A stretch of DNA of 64,000 bases from Arabiibacter massiliensis (GTDB lineage: Bacteria > Actinomycetota > Coriobacteriia > Coriobacteriales > Eggerthellaceae), in assembly GCF_900169505.1 (NCBI RefSeq), contig NZ_LT827021.1:2170001-2234000 (forward strand), read 5' to 3'. Under the pieces are notes generated by a model. That model saw nothing but the letters and a program-made list of their open reading frames with translations, was not told the DNA's origin and searched no databases. Below, piece after piece: positions 17,559 to 26,295 of this stretch. Within the stretch, counting starts at the first letter, position 1, and each line of letters starts with the position of its first letter. The translations under genes were made by a program, and so were the position numbers.

Positions 17559-18995
17559 CTATTCCTTGATGCTCTCTTCGGTGCTTTCCACGAGGTCGAT
17601 GAGCTCCTGCTTGGAGTGGATGCCCATCTTCTGGTAGATGTTGCGCGCGTGCACCTTCACCGTGCCCTCGGAGATGTAGAGCTTCTCGGCGATGGCCTGC
17701 TTGTCGCGCCCCTTCACCATGAGCGCCACGATCTCGCTCTCGCGCTTGGTGAGACCCCACTTCTCGGCCAGGATCAAGCAGCTCTGCTCGAACGTGAGCC
17801 CCACCTTCTCCTCCGAGTCGTCGATGGCCACCATGCCCCAGCGCGTCTTCAGGTTGCTCGCGCTCATCAGGTAGATGGCCACCAGCAGCACGCCGAGGAG
17901 CAGATACACCAGAAACGTCGGCGGCAGAATGGCGGGCGGGGCCGTCTGGCCGAGGAAGCCGTACAGCGCCAGCCCCACGCAGCTTCCCAGCATGGCGCCC
18001 ACCACCGCGCTGACGCTGAGCAGGTAGTAATCGGAGCCGAGATAGCGGATGAGGTACACCACCAGCGCCAATATGGTGGCCGCGAACAGCTGCCTGCCCA
18101 CCAGGAAGATGAAGGTGCCCACGTTGAGCGCGAACGCGCCCTCGAACACGAACAGCGAGACGCCGGCCGCCATGACGGGGAAGCACACCCGGAAGATGGC
18201 GTTGTTGTAGTTGCTCCGCGACCGCAGCACCACGACGTAGATCAGCCCCGCCGCCACGATGTAGGCCAGCGAGAACACCACGATCTTCGAGACGTCGTCC
18301 ATCTCGGAGTAGTCGACGGCCGCCACCACGCCCTCCATCACGCATGCCGCGATGATGGTGAGCAGCAGGATCTTGGGGATCTTCTGCCCCTCCTGCACCT
18401 CAACCGACGCCACGCTCGTGCTGGCGGCGCTCGACGCGCGCAGGCAGTACAGGGTGAGCGCGGGGTTCAGGCACATGGCGACGATGAACACCTCCATGGG
18501 AACGAGGCTCGAGAGCGGCGCGACCACCAGCAGCGCGATGCAGGCGGCGATGTTGCAGCGAACCGAGCACGACACGCCCACCGATGCCAGCCGGCGCACC
18601 ATCTCGGGAAGGAAGCAGATGAACCCGGCGGCGGTGAGCACGATGCAGGGGATGATGGCCCACGATTGGCGCAGGGCGTGCCCGACGACCAGCTGGAACA
18701 TCGGAGCCACCGAAGAGCAGATGCACGCCGCCACCAGGTGCCGGTCGCTGCCGATCCGCTTCTTGAACACGATGTAGGCCGCCAGCAGCGCGAGGCACAG
18801 CGCCAATGCCGAGATGACGGCGACGAAGCTGCCGAACAAGGGGATGGTGATGGACTCCAGGTAATCGGCGGGGATGCGGAAGTTGCGGTACAGGAAGAAT
18901 ATCTCGCAGCACGACAGGCAGTACGCCGCCACCAGCAGAGCCTCGCCCCTTTGCGCGGCCCCCGTCTTCTTCTTGCCCGCTGTGCCGTTCCCCAT
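17559..18995 (-). CDS. LuxR-family regulator with 12-TM N-terminal domain
   Basis: 478 aa. About the first 400 residues form some 12 membrane helices (ISALALCLALLAAYIVF; VVAPLSSLVPMEVFIVAM), and the C-terminus is a LuxR helix-turn-helix (LTKRESEIVALMVKGRDKQ, then YISEGTVKVHARNIYQKMGI). This membrane-LuxR architecture is characteristic of Eggerthellaceae, where such genes lie beside the molybdoenzyme operons they are presumed to control. I chose ATG 18995; a GTG at 19031 is also in frame. The gene is transcribed toward the reductase operon on the same strand. Effector and mechanism are unknown. Confidence 0.9.
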   Translation of the reverse strand: MGNGTAGKKKTGAAQRGEALLVAAYCLSCCEIFFLYRNFRIPADYLESITIPLFGSFVAVISALALCLALLAAYIVFKKRIGSDRHLVAACICSSVAPMFQLVVGHALRQSWAIIPCIVLTAAGFICFLPEMVRRLASVGVSCSVRCNIAACIALLVVAPLSSLVPMEVFIVAMCLNPALTLYCLRASSAASTSVASVEVQEGQKIPKILLLTIIAACVMEGVVAAVDYSEMDDVSKIVVFSLAYIVAAGLIYVVVLRSRSNYNNAIFRVCFPVMAAGVSLFVFEGAFALNVGTFIFLVGRQLFAATILALVVYLIRYLGSDYYLLSVSAVVGAMLGSCVGLALYGFLGQTAPPAILPPTFLVYLLLGVLLVAIYLMSASNLKTRWGMVAIDDSEEKVGLTFEQSCLILAEKWGLTKRESEIVALMVKGRDKQAIAEKLYISEGTVKVHARNIYQKMGIHSKQELIDLVESTEESIKE

Positions 18996-19066
18996 CACGA
19001 TCGCCCCCCAGCGTCCGCTCGACGTCCCCACGATGTTCCATTCTAGCCGAGAAGCGCCGGTTTCCC

Positions 19067-19085
19067 ATACCCCCTTAGGTGGTAT
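19067..19085. promoter_or_regulatory. Dyad operator candidate upstream of LuxR gene
   Basis: ATACCCCCTTAGGTGGTAT is a 19-bp dyad with one mismatched pair, 72 bp upstream of the LuxR start. Its close match before the reductase operon suggests a shared site for the encoded regulator. Confidence 0.55.
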
Positions 19086-19352
19086 TCGTCATGCCACCAG
19101 CGGAAAAGCATGCAAAAAAGATTTAGGGAGCGCAGGGGGGCGCGCAGCGACGGGAGGCCGTCGTTCCGGGCGGCGCCCGCCTTCCGGCCCGCCCCGCGCT
19201 CCCCGCCTCGTCCGCTGCTCGTCCGCAGTTGAAAACTTCTTGTTAACATCCGCGGGCTTACCTGCTACAATGGCGTCCGCAATTTCATAGCGCACCCCGT
19301 TGAAACACCCTGGATCGAGCGCCGGCCGCTCGAAACTGGATGCGGAAGGGGC

Positions 19353-19435
19353 CTCTGGAGAATCCCAAGCGATTGGGTGCCGAAGGGGCAAGGCGGCCGC
19401 CCGGCCAGCCGAAACTCTCAGGCCAAAGGACAGAG
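19353..19435 (+). promoter_or_regulatory. Glycine riboswitch (single aptamer)
   Basis: The P1 arms CTCTG (19353) and CAGAG (19431-19435) close the aptamer. The conserved core is present: GGAGA near the 5' side, GCCGAAGGGGCAA in the middle, and GAAACTCTCAGGCCAAAGG near the 3' side, as in gcvT-type aptamers. A short GGAAGGGGC upstream may be a remnant of a second aptamer or the ghost stem of single-aptamer types. It precedes an AGCS-family amino-acid:cation symporter, consistent with glycine sensing for transport. The leader 19436-19580 contains an arm (CGAACCTCC, about 19519) able to pair with the ribosome site (GGAGGAAGGTTCG). Confidence 0.9.
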
Positions 19436-19580
19436 CACAGCTATCGGCTTGCCGCGCGCACCGCGTCGCGCCCATGCCCTCCTGCGCTTCGTCGTTTCAT
19501 CGCTCCTTCTTCCCAGGCCGAACCTCCCTTCGGGGCGCGCGGAAACCGTATGAAGGCTTCTGCTTGAAGGAGGAAGGTTC

Positions 19581-21098
19581 GTGGAAGGGTTCTTTGGCGT
19601 CATCGACGCCGCGTTGAAAGCTATCGATGACTTCATCTGGGGCGTGCCCCTCATGGTGCTCATCCTGTTCGGCGGCGTTTTGCTCACGGTGCGCCTGCGC
19701 GGCGTGCAGTTCCGCCAGCTGCCGCGCGCGCTGCGCTACATGGTGAAGAACGAAACGGGCGGCGAGGGCGAGGTCACCAGCTTCGGCGCGCTGTGCACGG
19801 CGCTGTCGGCCACCATCGGAACGGGCAACATCGTGGGCGTGGCCACGGCCATCGTGGCGGGCGGCCCGGGCGCGCTGTTCTGGATGTGGCTGGCCGCGCT
19901 GTTCGGCATGGCCACCAAGTTCTCCGAGGGCCTCTTGGCCGTGAAGTACCGCAGCATCGACAAGAAGACCGGCCACGTGCTGGGCGGCCCGTTCTACTAC
20001 ATCGAGCGCGGCATGGGCAGGAACTGGCGTTGGCTGGCGAAGATCTTCGCGTTCTTCGGCATGTGCGTGGGCCTGTTCGGCATCGGCACGTTCACGCAGG
20101 TGAACAGCATCTCGAGCGCCATCACCGGCTTCTTCGATCCCGAGAAGAACGCCACGGTGAGCATCCTCGGGATGGATTACTCCATCTTCACCGTCATCGG
20201 ATCGCTTTTGCTGGCGCTGCTGGTGGGCCTCGTGGTCATCGGCGGGCTCAAGCGCATCGCGAAGGTGAGCGAGCGCGTGATCCCCGCCATGGTGGTGCTG
20301 TACGTGGGCTTCTCGCTCGTGCTCATCTTCACGAACCTCGACAAGGTACCCGGCGCGTTCGCCGTCATCTTCCAGAGCGCGTTCGGCCTGCAGGCGGCAG
20401 CCGGCGGCATGCTCGGCGCCATCATCGTGGCCATGCAGAAGGGCATCGCGCGCGGCATCTTCTCCAACGAAGCCGGCCTGGGCTCCGCGCCCATCGCCGC
20501 CGCGGCCGCGCAGACGAAGGAGCCGGTGCGCCAGGGCCTCGTGTCCATGACCGGCACGTTCCTCGACACCATCGTGGTGTGCACCATGACGGGCCTCGCG
20601 CTCGTGATGACGGGCGCGTACCAGATCCCCGGCCTCGAGGGCGCCGCCGTCACCACAGCCGCGTTCCAGGCGGGCCTGCCGTTCATCCCGGGCGAGGTGG
20701 TGTCGTTCGTGCTGATGGCGTGCCTCGTGCTGTTCGGGTTCACCACCATCCTCGGGTGGGACTACTACGGCGAGCGGTGCCTCGAGTATTTCAGCAACGG
20801 CAACATGAAGGCGGTGAAGGCGTACCGCTGGCTCTACATCTTCTGCGTGTTCATCGGCCCCTACATGACCGTGGCGGCCGTGTGGACCATCGCCGACATC
20901 TTCAACGGCCTGATGGCGCTGCCGAACATGGTGGCCCTCATCGCGCTGTCCGGCGTGGTGGCGAAGGAGACGCGCGACTACTTCGAGCGCCTGCGCGCCG
21001 CCGGCGACGAGGAGGCCATGGCCCCGCACCTGCCCGGCGACGACTGGGACATCCCGCCCATCGACCCCTTGGACGAGCGCCTCGGCGTGAACGCGTAG
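19581..21098 (+). CDS. AGCS family alanine/glycine:cation symporter
   Basis: 505 aa with 10-11 membrane helices and the AGCS signature region (GALCTALSATIGTGNIVGV; FYYIERGMG; IFSNEAGLGSAPIAAAAA; LGWDYYGERC). Members import alanine or glycine with sodium or protons. The upstream glycine riboswitch argues for glycine. The start is GTG at 19581, 7 nt after AAGGAGG; the SD is partly complementary to an upstream leader arm. No clear intrinsic terminator follows. Confidence 0.94.
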   Translation: MEGFFGVIDAALKAIDDFIWGVPLMVLILFGGVLLTVRLRGVQFRQLPRALRYMVKNETGGEGEVTSFGALCTALSATIGTGNIVGVATAIVAGGPGALFWMWLAALFGMATKFSEGLLAVKYRSIDKKTGHVLGGPFYYIERGMGRNWRWLAKIFAFFGMCVGLFGIGTFTQVNSISSAITGFFDPEKNATVSILGMDYSIFTVIGSLLLALLVGLVVIGGLKRIAKVSERVIPAMVVLYVGFSLVLIFTNLDKVPGAFAVIFQSAFGLQAAAGGMLGAIIVAMQKGIARGIFSNEAGLGSAPIAAAAAQTKEPVRQGLVSMTGTFLDTIVVCTMTGLALVMTGAYQIPGLEGAAVTTAAFQAGLPFIPGEVVSFVLMACLVLFGFTTILGWDYYGERCLEYFSNGNMKAVKAYRWLYIFCVFIGPYMTVAAVWTIADIFNGLMALPNMVALIALSGVVAKETRDYFERLRAAGDEEAMAPHLPGDDWDIPPIDPLDERLGVNA

Positions 21099-21123
21099 GG
21101 AACCCGCGCACGCGAAACGCCCT

Positions 21124-21292
21124 TTCGTGGCAGTTTTCGACGCTCATCGATCATCGTCCCCAGCCCTCGCGTCGGACGCGAAATGCGCCATCGCTCTGAG
21201 CTGGGGCGATGCGCGTGAGCAGAACCGGTAGCCGCGCCAAAACGAAATTCGGCGCCCTCCGATGATCGATTAACGTCGTTTTCTGCCACGAA
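21124..21292. repeat. Long inverted repeat (33-nt arms, about 100-bp centre)
   Basis: The arms at 21124-21156 and 21260-21292 match at 27 of 33 positions: TTCGTGGCAG, then TTTT or AAAA, then CGACG, and ATCGATCATCG at the inner end. The centre holds a smaller hairpin-like stretch (GCGCCATCGC ... GGGGCGATGCGC). It fills the 318-bp gap between the symporter and the kinase gene and has no coding potential. It may be a MITE-like or REP-derived element. Confidence 0.7.
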
Positions 21293-21416
21293 CACGGGAT
21301 TTTGCTGCGCGCTGCTCGCGCCGCGCCGCGTCGCTCCGGGCGCGGCGCGTTTTCGGGTACAATACCCACCGACGCAATCGCGGCGCGCCCGGGCGCGCGG
21401 AGGGGAAGGAATCGGC

Positions 21417-22022
21417 ATGGAGCAGCACCTCGTTTTCGCCATCAGCAGGGAGTACGGCAGCGGCGGGCGCGAGATCGGCGAGCGGCTGGCCGAGGAGCTG
21501 GGCGCGGCCTACTACGACAAGCTGCTGCTCAAGCGCATCGCGGAGGAGAGCGGCCTTTCCGGCGACGTGGTGGAGGACTTCGACGAGAAGCCGATGCGGC
21601 CGCTGCTGCTGAACCCCAACAGCTTCTTCTGCGGCACCGACATCGAGCATCCGGTGGCGTCGCGCGTGTACAAGACCGAGGTGGACATCCTGCGCTCCAT
21701 CGCCGACGAGGGGCCGTGCGTCATCGTGGGCCGCTGCGCCGACTACGTGCTGTCGGGGCATCCGGGCCTCGTGAGCCTGTTCGTGAGCGCGCCGATGGAG
21801 GCGCGCGTGGCCCGCGTGATGCGCCGCAACAACCTGTCCGAGGCCGAGGCGCGCTCCCGCATCGCGCGCGTCGACAAGAACCGCGCGAGCTACTACCGCT
21901 ACTTCACCGACGAGAACTGGGGCCAGGCGCGCAACTACGACCTCTGCCTCAACTCCGGCGACCTCGACGCCGCCGGCGCCGTGTCGGTGATCCGCGCCTT
22001 CATCGAAGCGCGTGGCCGCTAG
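21417..22022 (+). CDS. Cytidylate kinase-like family protein
   Basis: 201 aa. The N-terminus FAISREYGSGGREIGERLAE is the P-loop-type signature of the cytidylate-kinase-like family (AAK6-type), followed by YYDKLLLKRIAEESG, GPCVIVGRCADYVL and NNLSEAEARSRIARVDKNRASYY. Such proteins are common in anaerobic Firmicutes and Actinobacteria as a paralogue of Cmk; the real substrate is not established. The ATG follows AAGGA at 7 nt. It stands alone between two repeat-rich gaps. Confidence 0.85.
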   Translation: MEQHLVFAISREYGSGGREIGERLAEELGAAYYDKLLLKRIAEESGLSGDVVEDFDEKPMRPLLLNPNSFFCGTDIEHPVASRVYKTEVDILRSIADEGPCVIVGRCADYVLSGHPGLVSLFVSAPMEARVARVMRRNNLSEAEARSRIARVDKNRASYYRYFTDENWGQARNYDLCLNSGDLDAAGAVSVIRAFIEARGR

Positions 22023-22048
22023 TATCATTTCCACAGGTGAAACGCGAA

Positions 22049-22064
22049 TGTTTCACGTGAAACA
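22049..22064. other. parS-like site 1
   Basis: TGTTTCACGTGAAACA matches the bacterial parS consensus (TGTTNCACGTGAAACA) and is embedded in a 28-bp perfect palindrome (22043-22070). It is intergenic. Confidence 0.7.
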
Positions 22065-22100
22065 TTCGCGGCGCGCCCAGAGGCCCTACCCCAGGCGCAC

Positions 22101-22299
22101 GCTGCACGCAAATCAGGCCTGCCCGACACGAAAATCCCCGACGTGAAAGGCTCGGAGGCGGAAAGGGCGGCCGCGGGCTCCCGGAAGCGAAGGGCTCTTG
22201 GCGTTTTCCCAGGTCGCGGAAACCCGGCGCTCGCACGGGTCGCCGGGATCCTTTCACGTCGCGGGTTTTCGTGTTGAAGCGGACCGATCCGCGTGCAGC
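22101..22299. repeat. MITE-like element, family 1, copy A
   Basis: About 199 bp with roughly 50-bp imperfect terminal inverted repeats. The ends start GCTGCACGC, continue through GACACGAAAA, and end inward with CGACGTGAAAGG. The internal segment includes TTTTCCCAGGTCGCG. Copy B at 56247-56442 shares ends and interior, and copy C at 44436-44496 is a short version. No ORF is present. It lies between the cytidylate kinase-like gene and aroK. Confidence 0.75.
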
Positions 22300-22341
22300 C
22301 CTTCCTCCGAAGCGCAGCGCCAGTTGCAACCGTCAGCGCTG

Positions 22342-22400
22342 ACGCCGCAGGGGATCCTTCGACTCCGCTCCCTTCGGTCGCTCCGCTCAGGATGACAAGA
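22342..22400. repeat. Dispersed repeat, copy b
   Basis: One unit: GCCGCAGGGGATCCTTCGAC followed by CTCCGCTCAGGATGACA. It is intergenic, just downstream (3') of the minus-strand shikimate kinase gene. Confidence 0.8.
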
Positions 22401-22436
22401 AGGGGCTCTGCGCGCTCCCGTGCCCCTGCCTCAGCC

Positions 22437-22946
22437 CTACTTCAGCGCGTCGGCAACCTTGCGGGCGGCGGCGGTGATGGTGAGGTCGTTCACGTCGACG
22501 GTGATCTCGGCGTACTGCTCGTAGAGGGGCTTGCGCTCGTCGTAGAGCTCGCGCAGGCTCATGCCGATGCCGCCTTTGAGCACCACGCCGCGCTCCTGCA
22601 AATCGCTCAGGCGGCTGACCAGCTGGTCGTAGGAGATCCGCAGGTACACCACGGTGCCGATCTCGGACAGGTGCCGCATGGCCTCGTCGGAGTACACGGC
22701 CGAGCCTCCGGTGGCGACGACGGAGCGCGTGGCCTCCAAATCGCTCAGGATCTGGTTCTCCACCTCGATGAAGCCCTCGGGGCCGCACGCATCGATGAGC
22801 TTCTGCAGCGTCTTGTCGCACTGGTTCTGGATGACCAGGTCGGCATCGATGAACTGCATGTTCATGATCTTCGCAAGCACGATGCCCAGCGTCGATTTGC
22901 CGGCGCCGGGCATGCCGATGAGCACGATGTTGTCTTTTTCTGCCAT
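22437..22946 (-). CDS. aroK: Shikimate kinase
   Basis: 169 aa. The P-loop GMPGAGKST (residues 11-19), FIDADLVIQ with the shikimate-binding Asp, FIEVENQIL with family Phe and Glu positions, and VVATGGSAVY (the Walker-B-like GG motif) identify shikimate kinase. It phosphorylates shikimate in the chorismate pathway. ATG 22946 is preceded by GGGAGG at 7 nt; the longer open frame upstream is not needed. No other aro gene is adjacent. Confidence 0.9.
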   Translation of the reverse strand: MAEKDNIVLIGMPGAGKSTLGIVLAKIMNMQFIDADLVIQNQCDKTLQKLIDACGPEGFIEVENQILSDLEATRSVVATGGSAVYSDEAMRHLSEIGTVVYLRISYDQLVSRLSDLQERGVVLKGGIGMSLRELYDERKPLYEQYAEITVDVNDLTITAAARKVADALK

Positions 22947-22984
22947 GAAAGATCCTCCCTCGCTACTGGTTCGGGAGCATTGTA

Positions 22985-23950
22985 TCACGGCAGCTCGGCG
23001 GGGGCGGATTCCAGTTGAGCGGCGGGCGCGTCCTTGCGCTTCAGGGGGAACAGCTCGCTGACCAGGATGGCGCCGAAGATGAGCGCGAAGCCCACGACCA
23101 GCTTGAGGCCGATCTGCTCGTTGTACAGCATGACGCTGAACAGCACGCCGAACACGCTCTCAAGGCTGAGGAACAGCGACGCCTGCGCGGGCGGCACGTG
23201 CGCGAGCGCGACGTTCTGGATGACGAGCGCCACGCACGAAGCGAATATCACCAGGTAGGCCATGTTCCACAGGAAAGCGGGATCCATCAAGGCCGCGGCC
23301 GGCGGCAGCGTCTCGAAGCACGCGCCGTACGCCACGCCCAGCGCCCCGCCCACGATGAACTGCAGCACCGTGAGCACGAGCACGTCGTTGGTCTCGGAAT
23401 ACTTCGACACGAATACGATGTGCACGGCGAACAGCAGCGCCGACACCAGCGTCATGGCGTCGCCGAAGCCCATCGTCAGCTCCTCGATCGAGCCGGTGAG
23501 CGACACCATGCCGATGCCCGCCACCGCCAGCACGGCGGCGATCAGGTTGAACGCCGTGGGCCGCTTGCGCGCGATCACCCACCAGGCGAACGGCACGATG
23601 ACGCAGTACGTGGCCGTGAGGAAGGCGTTCTTGCCGGGCGTGGTGTGGTCGAGCCCGACGGTCTGCACCCAGAACGCGAAGAAGCACATCACGCCCAGGA
23701 CGAGGCCCTTCACCAGGTAGTCCTTGCGCGTGGCCGCCGCGAGGGCGCGGCGCAGGTTCTTCCAGAACACGGCGGCGAGCAGGATGCCGGTCGCGAGGAA
23801 GCGGAAGCCGATGAGGTAGGCGGGCTCGAGCACGTCGACGGCGTCCTTCATGACGACGAAGCTGAGCCCCCAGATGATGGTCGCCACGACAAGCAGGAGC
23901 TTGTAGACCCCCGTCGGCACCTTGCTGGCGATGTTCTTGTTCGTGTCCAT
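22985..23950 (-). CDS. EamA/DMT-family transporter
   Basis: 321 aa with ten predicted membrane helices in two EamA repeats (TIIWGLSFVVMKDAVD at the first; FVSKYSETNDVLVLTVLQF at the second). The family exports amino acids or other metabolites, and the substrate cannot be told. ATG 23950; a TATAAT (minus strand, 23960-23965) lies very close upstream, and a strong hairpin at 23980-24018 separates it from the next gene. Confidence 0.9.
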   Translation of the reverse strand: MDTNKNIASKVPTGVYKLLLVVATIIWGLSFVVMKDAVDVLEPAYLIGFRFLATGILLAAVFWKNLRRALAAATRKDYLVKGLVLGVMCFFAFWVQTVGLDHTTPGKNAFLTATYCVIVPFAWWVIARKRPTAFNLIAAVLAVAGIGMVSLTGSIEELTMGFGDAMTLVSALLFAVHIVFVSKYSETNDVLVLTVLQFIVGGALGVAYGACFETLPPAAALMDPAFLWNMAYLVIFASCVALVIQNVALAHVPPAQASLFLSLESVFGVLFSVMLYNEQIGLKLVVGFALIFGAILVSELFPLKRKDAPAAQLESAPAELP

Positions 23951-23979
23951 GGCCGGTCATTATAGCGCGCGGGGCCCTT

Positions 23980-24018
23980 CGCACATCGCCAATTCGTAGT
24001 GAATCGGCGATGTGCGAG
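23980..24018 (-). terminator. Hairpin downstream of DUF2207 gene
   Basis: 17-nt arms (TCGCACATCGCCAATTC and its near-complement) with a 5-nt loop and one mismatch lie 30 bp past the DUF2207 gene stop. The U-tract is weak, so it may be a terminator or a transcript stabiliser. Confidence 0.5.
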
Positions 24019-24046
24019 GTGCGAGTGAGGCTCGAACGCCACCGAT

Positions 24047-26059
24047 TCAGCGCGCGCCGCCGATTCCGCCGCCGCCGAAGCCGCCTCCCCCGCCGCCGGA
24101 GAAGCCGCCGCCGAACCCGCCGCCGCTCGAGAAGTTCCCGCTCGCGCCCGAGAGCGCCGCCTGCGCGGTGGATACCGTGTTGGCGAGCGACGTCTGGAAC
24201 AGGCTGCCCGCCGACGGCATGGCCGCCCCCGACATGCCGTGGCCGGGGGCGTACCAAAGCCACCAGGGCATATACGTCATGCCCATGGAGGCGCCGGGCT
24301 CGAACAGCTGCGGCATGGTGGTCTGCAGCTGTTTGATGGCCTGGTCGGCCACGCCGAACAGGTACGCATACACCATGAACTCGCCCCACACCTTCACGTC
24401 GGTGGGAGGGCGCTCGTCGAGCGACGAGAAGTCGCGCAGCCAATTGCGCAGCGCCTTGCACTTAGCCACCAGGTTATTTCCGCGCACACTGCGGCGGGGC
24501 ATATAGTTGCCGATCACGCCGAGCGCGATGGCCGTGGGCACCATGAACAGCGTCGGAATGAAGTTCTGCGTGAACAGCCCGATGCCGAGGCCCGCCATCG
24601 CCACCAGCACGGCCGCCGTCACCAGGTAGCCCTGGTAGCGCTTGCTCTTCGCCTCGAAGAAGTCCTGGCGGTTCGTCTCGGCCGACAGCATGCCCTGCCA
24701 GCCCTGCATGGCGTCGACGAACTCCTGCGGATGGTCCTCGCCGTACTTCTTGATGGTGCCGAACCACAGCGAGTCCTCGCCGCCCGCCACGCGGTCGAAC
24801 AGCAGGTCGAGCGCGGCCCGGTCGAGGGGGTCGCTCACCTCGTCGGCAGCCGGGAGGCGCGTGAGGTAGTAGTCGTCCACCTGCTTCGAGCCGAACACGC
24901 CGGGCTGATCGTAGCTGCCGGCGTCGATGCGGATGGCGCCGACGTGCGACAGGTGCATGAGCGTGGCGGTGAAGTCGTCCTGGCTCTCGCGGTCCCAGCG
25001 CCACAGGCGGCCGATCACGGCAGGATGCACCGAGGGGTCGGGCACGTCGCGCCAATACTCGTCGGTGAAGTCGGGCTCGTGCTCCTTGCCGTACTTGAAG
25101 TACGCGCGCAGCGCCCAGGCCAGAAGCGCCACGCACACCACACCGCAACCGATGATGAACGCGAGCGACATCACGCGGTCGCGGTTCGCCTCGTCGGCCC
25201 AGCCCTGCTCCTCCTTGAGCACCGTCTCGAGGCGCGGCTGATCGCGATGGACGAGCGCGTCGTCGCCGGAGAGGTTCGCGAGCCACTCCACCGGGAACGT
25301 CACGCGCGCCTCCGCGTACTGCCCGGATGCCACGCGCGGCACGCGGTAGGTGACCGTGCCGTCGGCGTTGATCGAGACCGTTCCGTCGAGCGGGCCGTGG
25401 CCCCAGGCGCGCACGTTCTCGCCGGGCTCCACCTCGACTCCCTGGGGCACCGGCAGAGCGAGCGTCATCGTCACGTCGTCGGACGCCTCGGTCCAGCCGG
25501 AGTTCACGTACTGCCAGTACACCTCGCCCACGTCCTTGTACGCCTGCGCGCCGTTCACAATGGTGTAGTCCAGCTCCACCATGAGCTTCTCGTCGACGGC
25601 GTTGAAGAACACATACAGCGTGTTCTGCGCGGTGTCGAAGGAGTACGCGTCGCCGCCCGGGCCGCCCGCGTCGCGCCAGTCCAGCTGGAACGGCACGTCC
25701 TTGAGCGTCGTCCACTCGCCTTCGATGGCGCCGCCGGCACCCACATGCCCCATCCGCACGCCGTTGATCTGGATGGAGGAGTTGTCGGCCAGCTCGCCGA
25801 ACGGCCAGAACACGGCCGTGAAGTCGCCGTTGAAATCGAACGTGCGCTGCTCGACCACGTGCAGCGAGCCGTCCGTCTCCACCTGCGCCTGGATGTCCAC
25901 CTTCGGCATGGTGTAGGATTTGGCGAGTGCGGGCGAGGGCGAAAATGCCACGAAGGCGCACGCGAGCGCGACGAGGACGGCGCATAGGAGCGCTGCCGCT
26001 TTCCTCGATGTGGCGGGTGGCTCGCAAAGATGCGAACCGCTCGTGGTTTGCACGATCAT
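24047..26059 (-). CDS. DUF2207 membrane protein with Gly-rich C-terminus
   Basis: 670 aa. A signal peptide (AALLCAVLVALACAFVAF) is followed by an extracytoplasmic DUF2207 domain (DIQAQVETDGSLHVVEQRTF; VFWPFGEL), a TM near residue 310 (IIGCGVVCVALLAWALRAYF), a cytoplasmic portion, two further TMs near 485-530, and a glycine-rich tail (FGGGFSGGGGGGFGGGG). DUF2207 proteins are often encoded next to LemA, and a LemA gene is indeed 2.7 kb away on the same strand (28793-29347). Function is unknown; envelope-related roles are proposed for the pair. Confidence 0.85.
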   Translation of the reverse strand: MIVQTTSGSHLCEPPATSRKAAALLCAVLVALACAFVAFSPSPALAKSYTMPKVDIQAQVETDGSLHVVEQRTFDFNGDFTAVFWPFGELADNSSIQINGVRMGHVGAGGAIEGEWTTLKDVPFQLDWRDAGGPGGDAYSFDTAQNTLYVFFNAVDEKLMVELDYTIVNGAQAYKDVGEVYWQYVNSGWTEASDDVTMTLALPVPQGVEVEPGENVRAWGHGPLDGTVSINADGTVTYRVPRVASGQYAEARVTFPVEWLANLSGDDALVHRDQPRLETVLKEEQGWADEANRDRVMSLAFIIGCGVVCVALLAWALRAYFKYGKEHEPDFTDEYWRDVPDPSVHPAVIGRLWRWDRESQDDFTATLMHLSHVGAIRIDAGSYDQPGVFGSKQVDDYYLTRLPAADEVSDPLDRAALDLLFDRVAGGEDSLWFGTIKKYGEDHPQEFVDAMQGWQGMLSAETNRQDFFEAKSKRYQGYLVTAAVLVAMAGLGIGLFTQNFIPTLFMVPTAIALGVIGNYMPRRSVRGNNLVAKCKALRNWLRDFSSLDERPPTDVKVWGEFMVYAYLFGVADQAIKQLQTTMPQLFEPGASMGMTYMPWWLWYAPGHGMSGAAMPSAGSLFQTSLANTVSTAQAALSGASGNFSSGGGFGGGFSGGGGGGFGGGGIGGAR

Positions 26060-26064
26060 GCTCC

Positions 26065-26093
26065 TTGCAACTTGCGGATGGTCACGGTATCAT
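26065..26093 (+). promoter_or_regulatory. Promoter of tRNA-Ser(GCT)
   Basis: TTGCAA (26065-26070), a 17-bp spacer, and TATCAT (26088-26093), with the tRNA 5' end 26 bp downstream. Confidence 0.65.
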
Positions 26094-26118
26094 AGCGAAT
26101 CGCACCTTATTATACTGC

Positions 26119-26209
26119 GGAGAGCTGACCGAGAGGCCGAAGGTGCTCGCCTGCTAAGCGAGTATACGCCACAAGCGTATCTGGGGTTCGAATCCCCAGC
26201 TCTCCGCCA
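26119..26209 (+). tRNA. tRNA-Ser (anticodon GCT)
   Basis: 91 nt including an encoded CCA. The acceptor GGAGAGC pairs with GCTCTCC, the anticodon loop reads CTGCTAA, the long variable arm is typical of serine tRNA (TATACGCCACAAGCGTAT), and the T-loop is GTTCGAATC. It decodes AGC/AGU. Confidence 0.96.
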
Positions 26210-26221
26210 CCGAAACGTCAA

Positions 26222-26243
26222 CCCTCACCCGTGAGGGTTTTTT
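26222..26243 (+). terminator. Intrinsic terminator after tRNA-Ser(GCT)
   Basis: CCCTCA-CCCG-TGAGGG followed by six T. Confidence 0.9.
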
Positions 26244-26295
26244 CATGCGCGGGGACGTGAAAATTACCCCGTCCCTTTGTCACGGTCCCTTTGTC

